From Grammothele lineata (lineage: Eukaryota > Basidiomycota > Agaricomycetes > Polyporales > Polyporaceae): a DNA stretch of 64,000 nt. The notes below the pieces were generated by a model. The model had not been told where the DNA came from and made no database searches. It was given only the letters and a program-made list of their open reading frames with translations. Positions within the stretch are counted from its first letter, which is position 1. Each line of letters begins with the position of its first letter. This document shows positions 12,869 through 25,338 of this stretch, piece by piece. The stretch is from assembly GCA_002150815.3 (NCBI GenBank), contig NDFF03000172.1:1-64000 (forward strand), read 5' to 3'. The translations under genes were made by a program, and so were the position numbers.

Positions 12869-15535
12869 TCAATCGAGTCTATCTCTTGCAAGATATTCCC
12901 ATCTCTTCTGATGCAGGGGCGTGTTGCTCCCTTGTCCGGTTTGATGTAAGGGCGTTGCACTGTATCCAAGGTGGTGAGCCGTACGTCTCGGAGTATACAG
13001 AGTCGCAATATGCATACCTGATCTCTAGCTCCGGTTTATGTGGATCGGAGCACTTGAAAGTACTCGGTAAACTGAAGGTAAGGCATACACTCATCATACC
13101 AGACATCGAGTTGCCTTCCTCAGCAGACATAGGCCATGACTCAACGTGATCCTCTACACACGAATGGCCACCGGGAGGTTTATACCAGGATGAACGTTCC
13201 GGAGGATCATGGAAGAATTCCACGAGAACATAATGCTTGACTCGGATTTTCGCGTATGGGTTGAATGGGAGTGTGGAGACAAGTGCAACGGAATCGGCGG
13301 TGGATTGTGAAGGGGGTTCACAACATGTGCCGATGTAGATTCGAAAGCCGCGCGGCTGAAGGCCGCCGGCGTCGTGGTTAGGCTCTTGAAGTTGGAGAGG
13401 CTGGATTATCTGGAAACCAAGGACTGCCCAGTAATTCAGAGCCGATAATCCATAGTAAGCCTCAAAATGGCATAAGCGCCATCCCAAAGTACGTTCTATG
13501 AGTTGAAGCTTCGAAGGACTGATGTAAAAGGGTGTCTTCCCCTCGAAGTTTCTCTGCGTCAAGTTGCGTCGAGGAAGATGAGGAAACACGTGGGCGGTGG
13601 CGGCGGAGGGACGGGTGGAAATGTTAATGTCCTTCCATTCCAGAAGCTCTTGAAGATGTGGGAGAAGGTCGCTCGCAACTACGATGAGCCTCTTTTGGGG
13701 CTGGAATTGGTCGTCGCCGGGGGTATATCCACAGTAATAAATTGGCCCGGGGGCGCGCAGGGAGCGCGCAGCGGGTCGAAGAGGAAGCCATACCGATCCA
13801 CGTGTAACATCGCAGAAGAGTTGGGCGAGAATCCACATGGAGTCTAGAGGGACAACAGGCATGTGTGCTCGAACTAGGTTGGCTGTGAGTGTGAACGTCG
13901 GCATGACTGTGGACATCAGCTGTTCATATGAATCTGGCAAGTTTTCCTCAGTTATGTGAGTGAGGGGCCCTGTCTACATTTGGTTTACCAAAGTTAATGT
14001 AGAAGTTAGATAATGTGAGAACTGTAGTCATTCACACTCACGGGTGGCCCTTGGGGGGGAACAGGCATTTGGGGGCTTTCGTTAACGCTTCCAGGGAACG
14101 CCCGCGCCTGCTTCAGCGAAATCAGAATAAAACTATCTGGGCCATTTTCCGGAGCGTTCGCAGAGATACTGACAGGCGACTTATATCTCGGATGCTCGGC
14201 GGACCCCCCGTGCTGATACACTACAGGCTCATAGATCCTATCAGGAAAACTTTGCCCCAGTTTGAAGCGTGATGGGGAGTCGGCGAAAGCATGGCTGTTA
14301 GGTCCGACTTCTCCATGATCCTCCGGGCCAAACATTGCCTTGAGCCCATCCATTGTATGCACGATCTGTGTTGGATCCGGCCAGCTATACGCTTCTCCAA
14401 GCTGACTCACAACGTCGGGAGAGCCCCCCTCCCATACGAAGAGGGACGTATCAAATGAGGTACGCATGATCTCTTCTTGTAGGCGATAAAACGCGTGGCG
14501 TCCCTCTCCATAGAGCGTTGGCATACGAACGTTGAAGAGCCCAAGCATGCAGTATGCTTCGTCCTCTGGTCTCGTGGTCCTCCTTCCCGCGGCCCATGTC
14601 ATTCTCTCCCCCACAGAACAGTAAAAAATACTAGTCTTGAAGCGGAGCACATCCTGAGATATTTTCGTAGCAGATTCAAGCTCTTCCGCCAGGTCGTCCT
14701 TGGTCCCCACGACAGACCAGTCATGAGCACAAAAGACGACGGTGCGGGGAGCGAGGAGCTCTTGAAGCGTCCAGCCTCGTCGGTGCCATCTACTTCCTTC
14801 GAATTCGCGTGATGGAAACTCATGCTTGTTCGGAGAAAAGTACGGGCCTGTGTCCGTGGATGATGCAAACGGAGGAACGTCGGCAAGGAATACAAAACAA
14901 ACATCGGAGAACGCGTAGTACTGGAACATGGAATTGATCGCTTCCGTGAGTTCTGCGCTGCTTGTCTTGTCGATACAGCATGTGTCTGCCCACGCCCAGT
15001 CGTATCCGTATCTCTCTGCGAGTTTGAGAAATTGTCGGATCTTATCGCTGACGAGATCGCGTGGGGAGGTGCGGAATTCTTGAGGAGGGAGAATTTGAGT
15101 CATCGTAGATTCCGGGATGGGATGGGATGGAGAGTCAAGTAGTAAAGGAACTCCTAGAGGATCAACAACGGGGGGAAGGCGGAAGGGAACAGTGTTTAAG
15201 CCCGTGCGTGATTGTTCCGAGGAGATACATGAGGTCACGACCTTCTCAACGTTTGCATACACCTTGGAACTGAGGTCGTGCAGCTTGTGCAGCGTTTTCA
15301 GTCGTCCCTTTGTTTTCAGTCGTCCCTTTGTTTTCAGTCGTCCCTTCGACGCGGGAGGATCCACACGCTCGGCCTCTCGCCGCTTGCACTGCTCCGTGTA
15401 CGCCTGAACCTTCTGGAACGTGTCTTCTTTCTCCGGTGGGCCCCATACGTGCGAGAGAATGGCGTACCCTCCGGGAACGTCCTGAGAGGTAGTAAAGAAC
15501 TGGAGTTCAGCAGTAGAAGTTCTGAGGAGCCACAT
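12869..15535 (-). CDS. HET-domain protein (heterokaryon-incompatibility type), left arm
   Basis: Three exons (15535-14042, 13946-13018, 12959-12869) give 837 residues in frame. The start MWLLRTSTAEL is shared with the right-arm copy. The HET domain occupies about residues 20-330: YAILSHVWG, then YDWAWADTCCIDKTSSAEL, SRWHRRGWTLQELLAPRTV and RMTWAAGRRTTRPEDEAYC. A long C-terminal region (for example LQLIERTLGWRLCHFEAYY) has no known domain. HET proteins can trigger programmed death when non-self is sensed after hyphal fusion, but many family members have no proven role. Compared with the right copy, the tail ends early (RDRLD, then TGA at 12869-12871) and the protein carries an in-frame KGRLKT repeat near 15.3 kb. 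Confidence 0.88.
15295..15346 (-). repeat. 18-base in-frame tandem repeat inside the HET gene
   Basis: The 18-base unit TTTTCAGTCGTCCCTTTG is present nearly three times and encodes KGRLKT three times on the minus strand. The right-arm paralogue has a single equivalent (ERLLKT), so the array expanded after the two arms separated. Confidence 0.85.
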
Positions 15536-16099
15536 TGTCTGTACGAGTGCGTGTCTTAACGAGCTGGAGAGATTAGCAAGAAGTATGGCAGCGACGCACG
15601 AGCAGTGGTCAGAGGCAGTTTGGTACCCTTCGAGGAGTAGCTCTCCAAGCTCGGAAGAGATGTGGAAGGCGGTAAGTGGACTGAAGAGGAATGGAGTGGG
15701 AGGCGACGAGCCTGTTGAAGGCAAAAATAAAGGCCATGGCCTTATACACGCGGTGCTATACTTGGATGACTTGCGCACCGCCGTTCTCGGTGGCGCTTGA
15801 CTGTGGCTGTGTACTTCGAGCATCACGTCCCGGGCGATCTCCTAGAATCAGAAAAATAACAGCATTTGTAGCTCAGCTTCCCTTCCAACGTCAACCTCCG
15901 ATGTCAGGTGAGGGAGAAATAGGTATACGGACGGTAGCGGTGCCACGACATAGCCGGAACTTGATCTTCGCTGCATATTTGGTTTCAGGTAAGGCAGAGG
16001 GCATCGGTATGAAAGGCGGCCGCGTGCCGCACGAAACGATACTTTGTTTCCAGTAAACGAGCCTCCGTACGTGTACAATACTAGGAACAACACACTCTG
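15536..16099. other. Intergenic block conserved in both arms
   Basis: About 15850-16080 is alignable, inverted, with 48600-48845, between the dead FMN gene and the HET gene in each arm. Shared pieces include CTTCCCTTCCAACGTCAA with its counterpart, the AGGTATACGGACGGTAGCGGTG-like run, and a GGAAACAAAGTATCGTTTCG-like run. Neither copy has a shared open frame, so this is more likely the HET promoter or leader than a gene. Confidence 0.45.
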
Positions 16100-17674
16100 T
16101 TAGGACCCAGCCTTCATCGTCACCTTCCCCATCCGCCGCAAGATGTCGGACACAGAGCAGTGCATTAAAGGCCTGAGAGTGAGCTCGAATTCAACGAGGG
16201 TCGTCTAGGTGACCGTGTCGACGCCTGCCCGGTCTGCGGCGGCAAGGCCGAATGCGTACGTCCGGTCCATTATGTATGCATGAAGAGAGGAGCGTCAGGG
16301 AAGGTGCGGACATTCGAATAGCGAGATAGTATAAATGCGTGCAAGGACGGTAGCGGCATTAACATGAAGGGCGATGCCAATGGAAGACGCTGGTAGAAAG
16401 GCGCGAGAGCGGGGAAGATGGGTACAGGTACGATGACACAAGCGTGACTCACCGGCTGCGCGCCCAGAGCGAGCGTGCGGAACGTGGCTGCGCCGGAGCA
16501 CACGCCCTAGTCTAGTAGGACCGCAAATATCTCGCTTGCCCGCGCGGTCTTGACACGAGGACAACATGATATGCTTGAGCATGTGTAGCGCAGCGATTGA
16601 GCCGTCGATCTGGCGACCGCCTGTGGAAGGGGTAAATAAGGTGAGTCAGAGGGCACGGAGGAATGGAGGGAGACGGTGATAGAGTAGGAGGTAGGACGTA
16701 GCGTGAATCGTGACGATAATCCCATCGATACCCTCATCGAGCGCGACCTCGGAGTCCTGCGTATACACACATGTTAACGACGTGACGTAGGTAGATAAGA
16801 GTGACGCGCACGGCGCACCTCCACGCTCAAGATCCCCGTTGACACCACCCGACCCATTCACTGCCGAAAATCCTGCCAGCTACATCGCCCGCTAGTTCCC
16901 GCCCGCAAGCAACTCGTCCACCTTCACCGAATCATACTGGGACAACCGTGCCCCCGTCCCTGTCGTTGCTGTGCGAGAGTAGCGAGAGGTTCTTTGCCCC
17001 GGAAGGCCGAGCCCTAGAGCACGACGTGGATTGCCAGTTCTTGTACGAAGGGGAGAAAGCCGCACCCAGATCGAGCGGGCATCTGGTGAACGCCATCGTG
17101 TCGACGCTGACGTACCAGCAGGATGCCGAGTGCACCGGTTGTCCGTGCGATACCGAGCTCCCTGGAGGGATGGAGGATACCTCAGCAGCCGATAGGCACG
17201 ATGGGGACGGGGGACGGGGCATTTGGTGCCGAATATATTCGTCTGTTCCGTACGGCAGTTGTGGGATATGGAATGAGGACAGACGTCAGAAGGAATGATA
17301 ACTCGACGCACCTCGAGACGACGGTAAGTCACGTTTCGCGGCTTCCGTCGGACATCCGCCACTTGGAGAACTCCCACCGATTTGCGTAGTACGTCTCGTC
17401 CGTGCGCCAGTCCCGAAGACAAATTTGAACGAGTCTTGGTGCAAGGACGGGTGAGGAGGAGGCGAGGTGTGAACGGATGGTGTGACGACGCACCGAGAGA
17501 CTCTTGCAATTTCTCGCACACTGCCCTCTCGAACGCCTCCAGATTGACAGAACATACCACAGGTGGCTTCATACTCGCAAAGAAATCGCGCGCGTACGCA
17601 GACTTCTTTCCTTGCGCAGCGTCATATGTCTTGGTCTCACTCGCAGCGGATGGTGCATCTAGCGGGGCTGACAA
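16100..17674 (-). pseudogene. Decayed FMN-dependent hydroxy-acid dehydrogenase, left arm
   Basis: Segments match the intact gene at 7.9-9.7 kb in order: ETKTYDAAQGKKSAYARDFF, FGTKCPVPRP, GIDGIIVTIHA (intact: VSNHG), GGRQIDGSIAAL, and the last residues MKAGS. The start codon is TTG where the intact gene has ATG. The TIM-barrel region between 17250 and 16860 is shifted and shortened, and the region around the FMN phosphate site is out of frame. A long open frame over 16892-18052 crosses these blocks in the wrong phase and is not the product. It is dead as an enzyme and still lies in its original place between hydrolase and HET. Confidence 0.85.
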
Positions 17675-18519
17675 GATGCGCACGCTGATGGCGCGAAAGG
17701 AGGCTGGAGGAAATAGAAGAGGCGTGTCGCAAAATTCCAGAGCTTGTGCCAGTCCGTGAGACGGCTTCCGTTCTCCGTTTGAGCCTGGCTTTTGAGCGAA
17801 GTTATGCTCACGGTCACGTCGGCACCAGCAGCGCGTTGTGCAGACGAGAGAGTCGATGGAGTTACCTAGGTGTAGGTTGAGGGAAACGTGGTGGCATGGA
17901 TGGCGCGGGATAGGAGTGGTGCGTGGAGTGTCGGCCGCAACTCGGAAACTGGCTGTCGAACGACCAAGGAGGGACCTCGCGCGAAGCTTGAGGTTGGGGG
18001 TTACCGTAACGCGCCCGAGAAGAACATGGGTGATAGTTGCAGATGGTAGCACGCTCCCAGAAGAGAAAAGGAGGCGAGTGGAGGGTCAGATTTTCAAGTC
18101 AGAGACAAGCCACAGCCCGGTTGAGCCGGAGGAAGAGCAGTCCGAGTCGGGGAGCGGTCGGTGACTGGCGTGACGGGTCTGTCACGCGATACACCGGGCC
18201 GGATGCTGAGCCGAGGTTGCCGCCCGCGGCCAGTCCGAGTCGTGGCACCAATTTTGTGAGTCGTTATCTTCAACTTTCAAGCACTCAACGTACCTCATAG
18301 TGCGGAACTGCTCCAAGGCACGCTTCGTACTTTGCCCGCGCTACCCTGATTCCCCTCATCCAGCATATCAACGCGTGCGCGCTCACTGCGTATCTCTTCC
18401 CGGAGCGGCGGCCAACTTGAGCGTTCGCGACTCGGAGGACTCAATTTCGAAGCAGTCGCACGTGCGTCATCGACTCGTCTATTCACCGTTACACATTCTG
18501 CGGGTCAGGACACCCGCGG
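17675..18519. promoter_or_regulatory. Upstream region of the dead FMN gene with conserved block
   Basis: Bases 18152-18177 (GAGCGGTCGGTGACTGGCGTGACGGG-like) and 18191-18216 (CACCGGGCCGGA, GCCGAGG) match blocks upstream of the intact FMN gene (10255-10335) and of the right dead copy (46598-46672, inverted). A second shared run, GAGCATAACTTCGCTCAAAAG on the minus strand near 17790-17810, lies nearer the start. No gene is present. Confidence 0.5.
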
Positions 18520-19913
18520 CTACAGTTTACTGCTAGGTGCCCCATAATCATTCACAAGAGTGTCCCAGATTGCGCATGCCAGCCCCCGCGGATTCTCCTG
18601 CACAACCAGATGCCCTGCTCCCTGAACACTCGAAACGGACTTCATCTTCCGTCCCTCTATGATCCCTCTGTGCGTCTCCTCCGGGCTAACAGAAAATCAT
18701 AGAGTCAGCTCGCTAGTCGAAGACGGACGAGAGGGAGAGCCCTCAATCACACGAGAATCCGAACCGCACTCACATCAAGTCCCGCCGCGCGCCCAGAATG
18801 GTATGCACAGGAATGGCGCCACACAGGTCGGTAAGGATCTCGAGGGAGACCCATCCGTTCTCGTTATAGCGATACCCCAGGTTCTCCGCCTCGCGCGTCG
18901 TCGCGAGCGTCACCGCGCCGTCTTGAGGCGGCGGCCCGGGGTATCTGTATGTCGGAAGCTCGCATAGTGCGTAGTCCTGGGCCCCGTGGATAACACATAT
19001 CAGCAAGGCAAGTGCAAGACTAGAGGCGAGAGGGACGTACAACATAGTCCTGCAGCACGCGCGTGTCCCAATGCTTCCACGGCGCGCGCCGCGCAAGCCA
19101 CGCGTGTGCATCCGCGCGTGATGGCCAGGTGTCCTTGCGGGTCTTCGCCGCCTCCTCTGCGCGTCGCAGGAGGACGCTGCCCGCGTCCGACTCCATGAAG
19201 CGCGCGAACCCCGCGCGCGTCATCATCGTGGGTTCGACGAGGATCATGGACGAAAATGGGAGTCGATGGAGGGGGTATCCAAGCGTTGTGAATATTCTGG
19301 GGGAAAAGGTGAGATGCGGCGGCAAGGGCGAAGGGGTAGTCTCACATAGCGCACGCTCCCGCGGAGTGGCCCACGCCCACGAGGGTCGTTCCCTTTGCAA
19401 TCAGGCCCGAGTAGAACAACTTGTGCGACGCGCGCGCCCATTGTGGCGCAGCTGGGGAGAGCGGGTGACAGGTGGCGGCAACCTTTCAGCTGATGCGCAC
19501 GACACACGTATGGGCGGGAGAACTCACTGAAGCCATCTGGATACTCTCCAAGCAGAGCGTCGTTCGAAACAGCGGACCGTCCATGATTCAAGCAGTCCAT
19601 CGCCCAGAACTCCTCGACAACGAACGTGTCGGCCGGGGAGGCTGCCTGCTGCGCGAAGAGGTCCTCCGCGGTCGCGCGCCATGCTTCTTTATCTGTCAGG
19701 CAAGCACCACGAGCACGAGGATAAGGGATGAATAACGCGATTCGTATGAAAGTACTCACGAGATCCTACGGCGTGCAGAGCGAACAGCACGATACGGCGC
19801 GCGCTGTGGGGAACTCCCCGAGGTTGGCTGTCAGGACGATAACGTATGAAGTTGAGGGTGAGGCCACCATCTTCAACAGATCGAGTGAAGGTAAAATCTG
19901 TTGCTTGAGCCAT
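18520..19913 (-). CDS. Alpha/beta-hydrolase, left arm
   Basis: The start MAQATDFTFTRSVEDGGLTL is shared with the right-arm paralogue. Order of motifs: RIVLFALHAVGS (oxyanion region), HKEAWRATAEDLFAQQAA, FWAMDCLNHGRSA, the nucleophile elbow GHSAGACA in LIAKGTTLVGVGHSAG, YPLHRLPFSSMILVEPTMM, WDTRVLQDYV, and the catalytic-histidine segment VQGAGHLVVQENP near the end (GAPSSKL). Serine, late histidine and the fold order fit a serine hydrolase of the alpha/beta family. The substrate is not predictable; esters, lactones or acyl groups are possible. No signal peptide is seen. Its promoter is conserved with that of the right copy. Confidence 0.88.
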
Positions 19914-20459
19914 ATTACAGGTCAGGGTGTGGACGAGAGACGTGCAAGGTATGGTTGGGAGGAGGAGTGAAGATGCCGTGGTAGGGAACGCTTGGACATC
20001 TCGCTTGCCGGTGAGTGGGCGGAGGTGGACATTCGACAAGACCCCGGGTGCGCTGCAGCTTACGGAATTGTCTCCGACTCCGCGCGCCGGTGACAGAAGC
20101 CCAGCTCAATTGGGGCACCTTCGCCGTGATCGTGATCACGCGGAAATCGGGCGTGACACAAAGCGTCGAACGCTCACATTAGAGTTTAACTTCAAGGGGC
20201 GAGTTTCTTAGTAACGGGCCCTGACCGCGGCCCGTTTGGTAACGCCACGAAGCTGCTGTGTTCCCAAATTAGCGATGACGATCACATATTGTTTCCACCG
20301 CAATGCGCGTTTGTACTGGTGGAAGTCAGTAGGGTCCACGATCTAGTTGCATGGCTTCACATATCATCAACATCCTATCAACTATCAACGAAGCTGTAGG
20401 TACATCCGAAATCATGAGACCCCTCTAACTCTGCATAGTACAACTCAATTCTGACTCTC
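19914..20459. promoter_or_regulatory. Hydrolase promoter with conserved elements
   Basis: About 20030-20410 aligns with the inverted region 44280-44710 upstream of the right hydrolase. Conserved runs are GCCGTGATCGTGA, GGGCGAGTTTCTT, CCTGAC--CGGCCCG and the 18-mer AACGCCACGAAGCTGCTG at 20241-20258, 328 bases from the ATG. The same 18-mer occurs upstream of P450-B, with a near match in the exporter promoter. I infer cis-regulatory function. Confidence 0.6.
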
Positions 20460-22472
20460 CTACACAATTCCAGCATGTTTGACGGGCATCCCCAGCACAA
20501 GCTTACGTGCACTGCCAAAGCAGCACCGACTCCTCAAATGTTCCCTGTCCCAAGCTACGCGATCCGGAGCCAAGTCAGTGACGCGCACAGACCGCGCACA
20601 GCGTCTCACCTTGGAGTCCATCTGGCTCGTGCTCTCCGTAGCGAACTGGAGGCCTTGCGTCTGTGTGCTCGACGTGTGCATGTTCCCGAGCGGGAGCGCG
20701 TCGCAGCGCAGCGTGGACTGGTTGAGGATGTGCGTGCTCGTCCCCTGTCGGATGCTATCACGCGCGTTCAGCCTGACGTCGCGCGGCTTTAGTAGAGGAG
20801 ACGTAGGCGTATGTGCGGTGGACGATGCTTACATTACCAGCATTGAGTTAGCATACACTGCGTCAGACGGGCGTTCAGTGGGTGGCTGGGTGAGAACTGT
20901 CACATGGACGTACGGTTTGGCAAGAAATTGTAAAATAGCAGGTAGATGAGGTTCTGCCGCATCGTCACGAACTAAAGGAGTACGATCTGGTGTATCAGTA
21001 CTCCGACAACCTCGATACTTTTCGACAACTATGGCATGGACGAGGATACATACGCAAACGAGGATGACGATATTAACAACGCTGAGGCGGCGCGGTCATT
21101 GCATTAGCTGATGCTCCTGCTTGAACAAGTAGCACATACCTCGTGAGGGCGCCAGTCATGACAGTGTACATTGTGATTTTCCTCACAATGCTTCGCGTCC
21201 TAGAGTATGAAGAGTCAGAATGGAGCTATCGCTCATTGATGCGAGACACGTACGCCTCAATAGGACCGCGGCGGGTGTAGAGCAGATAACACATAACGAC
21301 GGCGATGATGATGTCCGTCGCCGCACCTAGAGCTAGAGCACTGGTGTAATACGGCTGCGGTCGTGCGTAATTCCGTATGAGATACTGAGCAAATATCGGG
21401 GGAGCATGGGGATCACACGTACGAGTATCTGAGTGAACTCAGAGAACTCTGGAAGCTTGAACCTGGCAGTGCGTTTGTCCAGGACGTGAAGACGACAGTT
21501 CCAAGGGAGAAGAGGACTCACGTCAATGCAGCAGTGGCTAGCCAGTTTACAAGAAATCAGGACAAGGTGAACACTGAGAGTGGAAGTTACGTACCGAGCT
21601 CGAACCCGAGATGTGCGATGGAGAGGGCTAACTATCCTTGGATGAGATGTGGTAGAACAGCAGGGGTTCGATTGAAGCGTACAATGGCGACAAAGACAAC
21701 GACGTTCTTGTTACTCAGGAACCATATCCTTCGAGTGTAGAAGCTGTAATGATGCTCAGTGTGGATTCAACGAGCAAAGAAATGCTGGTTATCTCACAGG
21801 TGCACGAAAAACGAGATGAAAGCCTATGTGTGGGCCGGTCAGATCAGATAGATTGTCGGGCGAGGAGTAGGAATGTCAAACCCACAGACATCACTGTTAC
21901 GACCTTGAGTTCGCTTCTATCAGCACAAAAGCATGGAATAAAATATAGAGGTCCGTACATTGTCAGACCTAGGGTATAATTGCTCAGACAACGTTGATTC
22001 ATTCTGGGGATAGAGATACTCACACATGCGTGACCTGGAAAGACACGATATCGCCAAAGTCGAGGATAGCGAAGCGAAATACGAAGTTCATCTCGAGTGC
22101 AACATGTAACGTCTCGAGCACCCTGAGAGATCATCAGCAGGTGCTCTTGGAGAAGAAATGCACGTGCAGGTATACCAGATGAGGAGAACCTGCGTGTGTG
22201 ATAGCCAAATGTTTGTTTAACGTTTCATGGATGACGAACATGGACGCGACTCACAAATGTCTGAAGAAACTTTGTGTCCTTCTCCCAGCTCGCTTGATAG
22301 TACGCGACTGTCTGGAATGTCGTGAATCCGTAGAGCCTGCTGGCAGTTAACTGGGGTTGCCCGTACTATGACAGACTGCACGGAAGACCAACCCTATGCA
22401 AATGAACGTGCCGATCATAGCCGCTCCTCCCGTAGGAACGAAATCGAACTGGACGCCGTCAGAGATGGCCAT
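20460..22472 (-). CDS. DUF6534-type seven-transmembrane protein, left arm
   Basis: The exons follow the Agaricomycete DUF6534 pattern: GGAAMIGTFICIGL (helix 1), LTASRLYGFTTFQTVAYYQ, VLETLHVALEMNFVFRFAIL, AFISFFVHL spliced to FYTRRIWFLSNKN, a helix LALSIAHLGFELG, GAATDIIIAVVMCYLLYTRRG, and a C-terminal exon LNARDSIRQG with a polar tail ending near 20460. Family members are plasma- or endomembrane proteins of unknown function, strongly expanded in mushrooms. The start at 22472 (MAISDGVQFDF) is the nearest methionine to helix 1. Several exons are short, so borders are approximate and an inactivating lesion cannot be excluded. A paralogue lies inverted at 38.8-40.7 kb. Confidence 0.65.
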
Positions 22473-23198
22473 ATTTACTCGCAGAGAGATAGGGAGGCCT
22501 GTGGGACGTCTGAGCCTGAGAAGCTGCATGAGACTTAATAAGGAGAGAATAGCGAAGCGCGCTATAGACGCGTCTCTTACCACAGTCAGAGGGTGTGCCG
22601 GGCGGGCGTGCAGAGAGAAAACTCAAAGCATACTCTTATACTCAGATAAGGCCAGGATCTCCCCGTGACATAGAGTTCTCGGGGTCGTGGAAGCCCCGAG
22701 GTAACGCTTCTATCACCGGCAATCGATGCCCTAAGCACATAATTTCGTGAGTAAGCACTGAAAGAACCATACTGAAACGCAGACACTTACGGTATTTTGG
22801 GCCGAAGGACGCAGGTAGGTACACGAGTGTTCTGGCTGATATCACGTACTGGACGTCCGGTACTCGGTATGATAGAATCTGTTACGACACAGGTTCGTTC
22901 CGGCGCTCTCGGAGGAATGTCTTCCCATATGCCCTGGGGCGTCGGACGAATGTACGTAATGAGGAGTAGACGAAGCACAAAGTTCTGCAACCGACTTCAA
23001 AGTCATCTGAATCTCTGTCACTGCGGCGGTACTAAGTACAATCACTCCATCTCGAAACTACACCAGACGCGTTCGAATCTCACAACCAACCGCCCTGAAA
23101 TTAGTCCTCCCCACGCTTATACCACGCCGTAGGCGGCCACAAGCTCCGGAGCACCCGGAAAACGCGGGGAGACCTTGTATGGGAACCGTGGAGGGTGA
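22473..23198. other. Intergenic, nothing recognised
   Basis: This stretch separates the P450-A stop from the DUF6534 start. Only short unrelated reading frames are present, and I see no repeat or conserved element. Confidence 0.4.
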
Positions 23199-25338
23199 CT
23201 ATGACAGTCCAGCGGCGAGCCATGAGCGCGAGATGACCTCGGGGAGCGGAAGCCCAAGAGGTAATTCTGGTACGAACCTGACAAGCCCCGAAGACCATCG
23301 CATACCGTCGGTGGACGGTTTGACCCCCTGGGGTAGCGATATCTCTAGTACATGCAGCATGCACGCTGTAGCAAGCCACACTGATTCTTCCGCGAAGAAT
23401 CTACCAGGGCAAATACTGTGCGTGCCCATGCCCCGTTCGCTGGTGATAAGCCCCTTAGGATACTATAGCTATAACACGACGCGCTCACCGTCTGCCGAAC
23501 CCGAAAACGGCACGTGTCGGGCTCGGCTCTCCTTCTGGATTGCGTGCAGTCGGCAAGTAGCGATCGGGGTTGAACGTCAAGGGGTCCGTGTATACGGCCG
23601 GGTCATGAAGGATATGGCTGCCCGTGCCACAGAAAATGGGCATAAGCGGACGGATGTGCTACAGTCGAGATTCGCTCACGAGATGTTGGCGATGACGGTA
23701 CTGCCTTTGGGAATGTAAAACCCGTTGTACTCGTCGTCTTCTATCACCGCATGAGGTACTCCTGCTCGGATGATTTTTCTCAGGCGGCCCCATTATCGTT
23801 TAACGAGTGGACGTACCCAGAGGCGATACAGCATGCCAGCGCAAGGCTTCCTTAGCAACATTCGACACGTACGGGAGCTTCTGCTGTTCATCCAAAGTGG
23901 GGAGGCGGTCCCGGCCAATGACGCTGTCAAGCTCTTCTTGAGCGCGGCGCTGAACGTCCGGGTAGACACTCATCGCAAGTAGAAGGTTAGTAATCGCTGC
24001 CGCTGTCTGAGAGTTACTATTAGTGAGGTGCTATTCGTATAGGAAGATTACTTGCTGTGTCGGTTCCGGCTGACGTGAAGTGCTGAATGTGAGCGTGCTG
24101 CTGAGTATCCGCGAAGAATGCCAAGTACCAGAATAAATGACTCCGAGACAGTTCTTCACAAACTCGTCACGCTCCACATCGGCCGTGTCGAGTTCCTGTT
24201 GGAGAAGACGCGTCGCCATGGACGGGAACGCGGTGCCTTCGTCCTGCACGAGACTCAGGATTTGCATCGGAGGCGCGAACGATTAGGGGAATGATAATCT
24301 CACCATGCGCCGCTTGACCATCTCGAACGGAAGCGTACGCATCCTCGTTGACCGTTCGCGCTGAGTAATGGCGTGCTGATGGAAGCTTGCCCCAGGAAAC
24401 CAGGTTGGTAGATACATCACTGGTGACGAAGGTGGACTTGAGTAGTTGTACGGCGACACTGAGAGGTAGAGAAGGAACGCACAGATGGGGAAGACGTCCA
24501 CAATTTCCACTCCAGGGCGTTTGGAAGCGTGCTCCCGTACGGCTTCCGCAATTGCCACATATTCGTCGTTCTCGGAAACCACTTGGTGTCCGTATGTAAT
24601 CATCATAATGATTGCGCCTGTCATTCTGAAGGTAATAGTGAGAACTAAGAGTTAAGTAGAAAAGAAGGGGAAGCACATACCGCTTAATATCCTTGACAGC
24701 GTCTTCGGGCTTTGCGAGGATCCGATTGAGAAGGGCGGAAACCTCTCGGGAGATGATCGCTCGATGACTCTGTGCGACGACCGACGGCGCGAGCTCGTGC
24801 TGAACGACGCGTCGGTACGCTAAGAAGCGTTTCCCATAGGACATCAGGACCAAGTGCCAGTTCCATTCCATTCTAACGGGTGATTCAGCTACTGGACCAA
24901 ACAGACTCAACTACAAAGGGCGGGAAGCGGGAACGTACAGCTCTTTCAGCATAGCGAAGCGAGGACGGTCAGAGTATATGGAGCCTTTCTTCTCCAGAAG
25001 GGCGTGGGCTGCATCGAAAGAATTGAGGACTACAACGTCCGAGCCGAGAGTGTTGAAATGGAGGACGTCGCTCCCTGTAGTAGACATTCAGAATACCTTC
25101 TACGGACGGCGCAAGGAGAAGTACCACACTCACTGTACTGTTGCGACATCTTGGCGTACGACTCCCATTCATGTCCTCCCTTCGGCATGTCTCTCAGATT
25201 TCCAAGCACAAAGTGTGGCCGTGGCCCGGGAGGGTACGGTCGAGATGAACGAGCGGAAGTCTGAACTAGCCGGAGCAGAATAAGCACAAGGGCCCCAAGT
25301 GCTGACGCGCAAAGAACAGGATGGTCTTGAAGGAACAT
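23199..25338 (-). CDS. Cytochrome P450, copy A
   Basis: The N-terminus MFLQDHPVLCASALGALV is a membrane anchor followed by the hinge RPYPPGPRPHFVLGNLRDMP. Later exons give LLEKKGSIYSDRPRFAML, MSYGKRFLAYRRVVQ (C-helix), the oxygen-binding I-helix AGTDTATAAITNLLLAM, KEALRW (the E-x-x-R motif), FNPDRYLP, and FGFGRR spliced to ICPGRFFAEE with the heme cysteine. All hallmark motifs are therefore present in one spliced frame. It is an ER-bound monooxygenase using a P450 reductase; the substrate is unknown. It is close to P450-A' at 35.5-37.6 kb, but the extreme C-terminus differs. The intron inside the heme loop is shared by all four P450s here. Confidence 0.88.

Noticed and set aside
16892..18052. 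Open frame of 386 codons on the minus strand
   Set aside because: It crosses the dead FMN gene in mixed phase; only its middle matches the dehydrogenase, and the rest is promoter sequence.
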